Translations under genes and position numbers: made by a program
From: Trichopria drosophilae
Taxonomy: Eukaryota; Arthropoda; Insecta; Hymenoptera; Diapriidae
Length of the DNA stretch: 64,000 nucleotides
Assembly (NCBI GenBank): GCA_030407085.1
Contig: CM059587.1
Span: forward strand, 105,421,501-105,485,500
Reading direction: 5' to 3'
Notes under the pieces: generated by a model
Told to the model about the DNA's origin: nothing
Databases searched by the model: none
Seen by the model: the letters and a program-made list of their open reading frames with translations, nothing else
Part shown: positions 58,716 to 64,000 of the stretch, piece after piece
Layout: every line of letters starts with the position of its first letter
Numbering within the stretch: the first letter of the stretch is position 1

Positions 58716-60239
58716 CTGAAACTCAAATAATAAAGAGAAGGTTTAATATTCAGAAGAAAAATATCAAATAATGGTGTCAAAAAATAAGAGGGTGTCTTAT
58801 CTTTTTATTTCATTGATTTTTTATTTTTCATGTATGCATAAACCAGCAATTTCTCTGCAATTAAGTGCTAATAACTTTTCAAAATCACTTTGTCATTACA
58901 TTATTTATGAATTAGGCAATTGAGGGGATTTGTGTAACAATTACATATACAATTTTGTAATAATTGGAGAAGATTCCACTTTTCCTCTTGCCAATCGAAT
59001 ATATTCAACCGGTCTGTTCTAATATTCTTATATTTTGTATTATACCTGTGTCAAGATTTTATGACCTTTTCAGCTTCGGAAAAAACATAGGTTCACAGTT
59101 GAGTTAGTTGGAACCTTGATGTCTTTGCTAATTATTATCTAAACTTCATTTTCACTCTTATCCAGGTCTGCTGGGAATCCGTATCAGGATCTTTCCTTAA
59201 GTTTATAAGTACTTACAGATAATCGAGATGCGGTGTCTCTCGTATCTTAAGTGACTATCACTTCTTTTTTTCACTATTTCGATAAATTGTAATTTAGGTT
59301 TCTACAATCTTTACTCCTCCGCCATATTTGTTTGAGCAAAATTCTCGTACCTTTAAAATCAGTGTTTATTTTCTGGACATTCCTCGAATGGTATTTATAA
59401 TTTTTATGTGATCCTTTTGTTACTGATGGCTTTTTTAAATGAATTTCAATCAGTCTCACTTATGATGTTCGATCAATGCATTTTCCTCGTAATGGGGTCA
59501 TTGTAAAATATCACGACGATTTGTGAAGTAAAGTAAATCATCATATTACTAAATAAACGCATTGTTTTTTTATGTATAGTATGCATATTTGGAAAATGTA
59601 GTTTCTCATCCAGTTTCTGTGACTTCTATTTTCCAACAAGAATATTCAGAAACCTATCTTCGGGTGTCTTGTGGCCATTGGTCATTAGGAGTTGCATATT
59701 AAGTATATTTCCAAGTTTCCATATTTTTGATCTCTGATGAAATCGCAGAATCAAATAAATTGCCCATTAGAAAGGATTTTCACACCGTCCAATGAATTTT
59801 GTTGCAAAACGAACAAACATCGGTTGTTAATCAGGAATTCATGTCACTTGTAAATGTACTATTTTAATAACATCAACAACCAATTGACGTTCATATGATA
59901 ATATTTCTAAGGACTTACCTCAATGAGACATTTCTATTTTGAGACACATTCTGCAACACTCATGTCGTATATTAACTTACTCGGCCAGTGGTACTATGTT
60001 ATATCCAATAATAATTAAGGTGGACGTGGTATCGTTTGTTTCTTCACCTATGTATACTATATCAGACGATATTTTCTGTAGTTTTTTTTTACAAATTTTG
60101 TTTCGCGGATTATAATTTTAAAACTGCCAAAGAAAAGTCTTCAGGGCCTTAAATGCAGTACTGTGTTACTGCGATTTTAACATTCACCTAATAATGTTTA
60201 TTTATTTATTATTTTAACGGGTGAAATCGCCCTTTTTTA
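58716..60239. other. Upstream region of TIMP-like gene C, no gene recognised
   Basis: AT-rich sequence without supported exons on either strand; it should contain the gene C promoter. Confidence 0.35.
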
Positions 60240-60552
60240 CAGTTTTTGCGTCTAATTAATTGCAATATTTGCGAGAGCTGCAGACCGACTTAAAAGATGG
60301 CGCCACACATCACATTTGTGTATAAATGTAGGAACTGCAGAAAGCTACACCAAGTACAGCATCGGTCGTGAGTCGATTTCCGTCAGATAAACAATATTTT
60401 CGAAACGTAAAGAAACAACGTGGCTCATCTTACCAACAGCGAGTTGCTGCTTGAAAACGAAATCGAAAAATTGTTCACCTGACGGGGATCGAACTCACCA
60501 CCTACGACTTCATAGTCCAGTCCGTTATCGCCTGAGCCACGAAGCCGATATG
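60240..60552 (-). mobile_element. tRNA-derived SINE
   Basis: On the minus strand a tRNA-like head (60552 to about 60476) has box-A-like GTGGCTCAGGCGATAACG and box B GAGTTCGATCCCC. An anticodon-like arm GGACTATGAAGTC lies between them. A tRNA-unrelated, GC-richer body follows (GATGTGTGGCGCCATC). Acceptor ends do not pair, so it is not a tRNA gene. Confidence 0.5.
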
Positions 60553-62440
60553 TTAATACATAATGCTCATCCATTTTTTACACAATCGATTTTTACATAA
60601 TCATTAGACATATATTTAAACTGTGATTGGAGACTGGGCACGCTTCTATCGCATCAAACAAAGCTTTTGAAAATGTCTTAAAGCTGAGGACAAAAGAGTT
60701 TCAAGTTTTTGCAATATTCTCACTGTGGGTTTTTAAATTATTCCCAAGTTTCTACAGTGCAATTATAAACAAGATTAGGTTTCGCAATGAATGATCTGTG
60801 AATTTCTAAAATGCCTTAATGTTCTATATGACGTGACTTTTGGAAATGTCTCAGGATCTACCATTAAGCGTCCAAAAGACGCCTGATATTAAAATGCAGG
60901 CGAATAGCAATTGATCAAAAGGTATAGAGGTATTTACAGAATTGAAGATTTTTAATTATCCTGCAAAACTTCTAATATTGCAGTTAATTCATTGCTGTAT
61001 CTTGTTTACTGTACTAAATAGGGGTAATTGCTCCATTTTTAAAATAGTAAAGTTCTTAAGTTCATTGCATATTTACACAAAGGATAGAATGTTATCATTA
61101 CCAAACTATTGTTAAATATAGTGAAGATATTTGAAATAAACATTTGAAATTAAAATTGTTGTTGCTTTAAACATAAATTACGGAATATTGGAATCGAAAT
61201 TGTACCGTGTTTTTCAGTTGTCACAACTAATACGCTATACTTGTTCGATCTTGGATGTTTGGTGGTTATTTTAAAACGTCTGTATTTTTAAATGTCTTAC
61301 TTTACGATGAAAGATTTCAATATTTATTTTATTGGTCGTAAAAGCACGAATGTTCATTGGTATCTATACATGGTATCAACGCAAATACTTATTTATGTAT
61401 AACATTAAAAGACGACAATAAAAATAAAAAACCATTTAAAAAAGACACGAGTTAATAACGTTAATTTTAAACTTAGTCGAAAAATAAAAGTTGGACTTTT
61501 GTCATATTCCTAAGAATATTCTATATTAATGACGGATATTCGTAGTATTATATTTTTTCGAATGTTTTTTGTCCTTCCGGACATAATAAATTCAACTTGA
61601 CTATTTCCGTGTTTTTAAATATCCAAATCGCCAGAAACAATGTATTTCACAATGTTAAGCTAGTAAAATATTAGAGATAAGCGAGTTTTTATGCGTCATT
61701 ATCTTTGTCCAGTAAAGAGGCTACAGTTATAAAGTAATAGCCGAAAATGGATTGATTCACCCACCTTCAAGTGATATTGATCACATGGAAGATAAATCTA
61801 GTCTCGCTGCAGAATTTATTGCGGCAAAGATCACTAAACTGCTGGGTTAGAAAATTTACTTTGAGATTGGGTAGTACCAGGCGGATTACAGGTGTACCAA
61901 GCCCTAGTGCTCCAGTACGGCCCCCTTATCAGGCGCTCCTAAATGTGGCCTGACCACTTAAATAGGCTCTAACCCGGTGCCAACACGCTTTTTCGACCAG
62001 ATTTGATCAAAGATATAACCAAATAAAATGAAGAAATTAAAGGGAGGCCCAATTAGTAATTAAGAAAGCGTAATTACCCGCCTGGTCCTAATTATTCCTT
62101 AACATGGTATTGCTCTTGCTTTTGCTCTCGGTGAAATTGAGTGTTGACTCAGACTTCCAACCGGCTGAAAATCTGTTTTAATAATGTATTTCGTTGAACT
62201 TCGTAATTAACGAAGTTCAATTATTTGGAAAATGTAAAGTATTTGTAAAAAACAATGTTCATAAATCAGAAAACATTTTGGTAATAAATATATCTACACT
62301 TACCTGTATACTGTACATGAAGGCTAGGTATTGCAACGTTTCATCATATTCCATTTCAAACGTAACCTCCTTTTCTGTCATACTAGTGGTACTTGTAAGA
62401 ACTTTTAGAACTTATGAGGAAGGTCTTCACAATTACAATT
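60553..62440. other. No gene recognised; possible transposon leader at 61850-62180
   Basis: Mostly AT-rich. The segment 61860-62180 is more GC-rich (GGCGGATTACAGGTG, CTAACCCGGTGCCAACACGC) and precedes the decayed LINE ORF1, so it may be that element's 5' part. Confidence 0.35.
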
Positions 62441-63072
62441 AACGTAGGCTAGAGATGGTCTTGGATGGAGCTGTAACTCGTTGGTGAAGCCTCATTCTAG
62501 GCGCAAACTGCGAGTTAGACCGGATACAGTAATCATCGACTGCAAGGATCCGGAAAGAAGTTACGAGGACATCCTTCAGAAATTTCGGATGGACGTCGAT
62601 CCCAAGAAGATATGCGTAGACATTATGAAGATGCGGAGAGAGCGACAGGGCGACCAGCTCTTGGACGTGGGAAGGAGAAAAGATCAAGTTGGTACCCTAC
62701 CAACTACCATATCCGACGTGATTGGGAGCGACGACAATGTCAGACTCTAACCCCTACCATTAATACAGAGGTAAGGGATATGGATTAGGTAACAACGGCG
62801 GAGGGATTGCTGGCTGCGATTACCCGAAACGTTGGCGACGAAGATGAGGCGAGAACGTTGGAACAATGAAAGGTGCATACAGTGGCACCTTTAAAACAAT
62901 AGTCACTCCGCGCAGTGTGGTAGCTGGCAGGTTGGTGAGAAAGGGGAACATTAAAGTGGGGTACCATGCCAGGTCTTGTGAAGGTCAGAAGTTGATAGAT
63001 ACTACCCTCTGTCTGGGCTTCAGGAATATTGCGCCCAGGTTGCGGACCACAACAGACCGCATTACATGATGC
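62441..63072 (+). pseudogene. Decayed R1/jockey-type LINE ORF1 (gag-like)
   Basis: Two successive frames carry gag-like segments. The first (about 62481-62750) has LRVRPDTVIIDCKDPERSYEDILQ-type sequence and GDQLLDVGRRKDQ. The second (about 62866-63069) has SVVAGRLVRKGNIKVGY and a broken zinc knuckle (LCLGFRNIAPRL, where CxxC/H spacing is lost). A frameshift near 62750-62860 and the missing cysteines show it is dead. No RT ORF follows in the window. Confidence 0.6.
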
Positions 63073-63079
63073 CTAATGT

Positions 63080-64000
63080 GCAGGGGAGAGGGGCACGCAA
63101 TAGCGGGGTTCTTTGAAAAGATATATTTCAAAAATTGAAAAAAAAAATCTTTTTACGGAAGAAACGGAGCTGACGTATCTTTTGTTCTTATTTCTGGTTG
63201 AAAAGGATTGAGAAAAACATATTTCAAGGGAACTAAAAAATGTCCCCTTATTATTCGAGGACAATAAATATCGTGTTTTTTCGAACCTTGCACTTTACAT
63301 ACCATACTTCGACGAGTTAGAATCACGTTTTTTACAAGAATTGGTGTATTTAGAAGGCACGGCTTATGTAACAACACTTCGAAATCATTCCCAATCCTCC
63401 AATATTGAAGCTGGAGTGTGACCACGTGACTCAGATGTAGACTTCAATTAAGATTAAGACAAATAACAGAACTCAACATTGGTACCAGTTGCTTCAAATT
63501 TTCCTCCAGATTATCCAAAATTCAGCGCACAGAACTGGTACTGGCAAAAAAGGCTTCTCTTACTAAGACGCTGTCGAATAAGTATAAAAATAAATTTAAT
63601 CCGACAGGTGCGTACAAAATATGTTTCGACTCGCGCGAACCTAAATGTCACTCAATTCCAAAAAATCATTGTCAAAACTAGATGCAAAAAAAATTGAAAG
63701 GTCCGTCGCGATATCCGAACAGATTTTACTCCATACCGGGCAGAAACAGACGTTTCATACAATCAAGAATCCTAATTTGTAGAATGTCGAATATAATCAA
63801 GCCAGTATGTGACCAGGAACTCAGAGAAGCCATAACAAGCAAATAAAAGCTAAATAAGAGTATAAGTTCTATGGCTGGCCGTTTATAATAATTTTATAAT
63901 AGTTGAAAAGATATAACGTTGGATCTAAGAATTTTATCTTGGGGTTAAGGAAGCCGCAGTTTATTAAGTATTGTAATTATACTGATTCATATATTTACAT
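63080..64000. other. Terminal region, nothing recognised
   Basis: Short ORFs on both strands, none with recognisable motifs. Confidence 0.35.

Noticed and set aside
60474..60552. Possible tRNA gene on the minus strand
   Set aside because: Boxes A and B are present but the acceptor stem does not pair; a SINE head is more likely.
62439..62967. Minus-strand ORFs at 62439-62687 and 62785-62967
   Set aside because: Antisense to the decayed LINE ORF1, which carries the recognisable gag-like motifs.

Overview
This is a window of an animal nuclear genome, almost certainly an insect. The base composition is strongly AT-rich, the genes are split by GT-AG introns of 60 bp to about 5 kb, and the encoded proteins (NDUFA1, mRpL48, a membrane SDR, a DUF4773-type secreted protein, TIMP-like inhibitors) look insect-like. 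Two short CCTAA runs (10371-10382 and near 14681-14690) are of the TTAGG telomere type common in insects. A hymenopteran is my guess, but nothing here proves the order. All gene models were spliced by eye from reading frame, splice consensus and family motifs; none is confirmed by transcripts.

Layout. 1-5.6 kb: a terminal piece of a TTAA foldback element, a transposon-like ORF fragment, a two-copy direct repeat, and a Tc1-type element with intact ends that keeps only the DNA-binding half of its transposase. 5.7-11.2 kb: NDUFA1 on the minus strand in three small exons; its 4.7-kb second intron is filled with nested inverted-repeat elements. 11.4-12.7 kb: a 1.3-kb TTAA foldback element. 16.0-18.2 kb: a TA-flanked MITE, then a five-exon short-chain dehydrogenase gene (+) whose catalytic Asn, Tyr and Lys are all replaced. 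18.9-19.9 kb: a broken 1-kb inverted repeat. 20.6-21.9 kb: a MITE, then mRpL48 (+). 22-29 kb: gene-poor DNA with direct repeats, nested MITEs, a tRNA-like SINE head and a G-rich hairpin. 29.4-33.6 kb: a four-exon secreted DUF4773-type gene (+).

From 34.5 to 58.7 kb the minus strand carries three tandem TIMP-like genes, here called A, B and C. They share one exon plan: signal peptide plus CxC in exon 1, intron 1 in phase 1, introns 2 and 3 in phase 0. Their sequences are very divergent. Gene C has an extra 14-codon candidate exon produced by a local partial duplication. Its stop codon lies only six codons upstream of, and in frame with, the reverse-transcriptase ORF of a 5'-truncated Penelope-like retroelement. 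Hammerhead-ribozyme-like motifs lie downstream of that ORF and, in a second degenerate copy, inside gene B. From 58.7 kb to the end I see no conserved gene, only a SINE-like element and a decayed R1/jockey-type LINE ORF1.

How the genes may relate: NDUFA1 and mRpL48 are nuclear genes for mitochondrial proteins (complex I and the large mitoribosomal subunit). The SDR is probably an ER or lipid-droplet membrane protein. The three TIMP-like genes and the DUF4773-type gene encode secreted cysteine-rich proteins. There is no operon logic here. The recurring theme is local tandem duplication (TIMP) in DNA heavily colonised by foldback and MITE elements.
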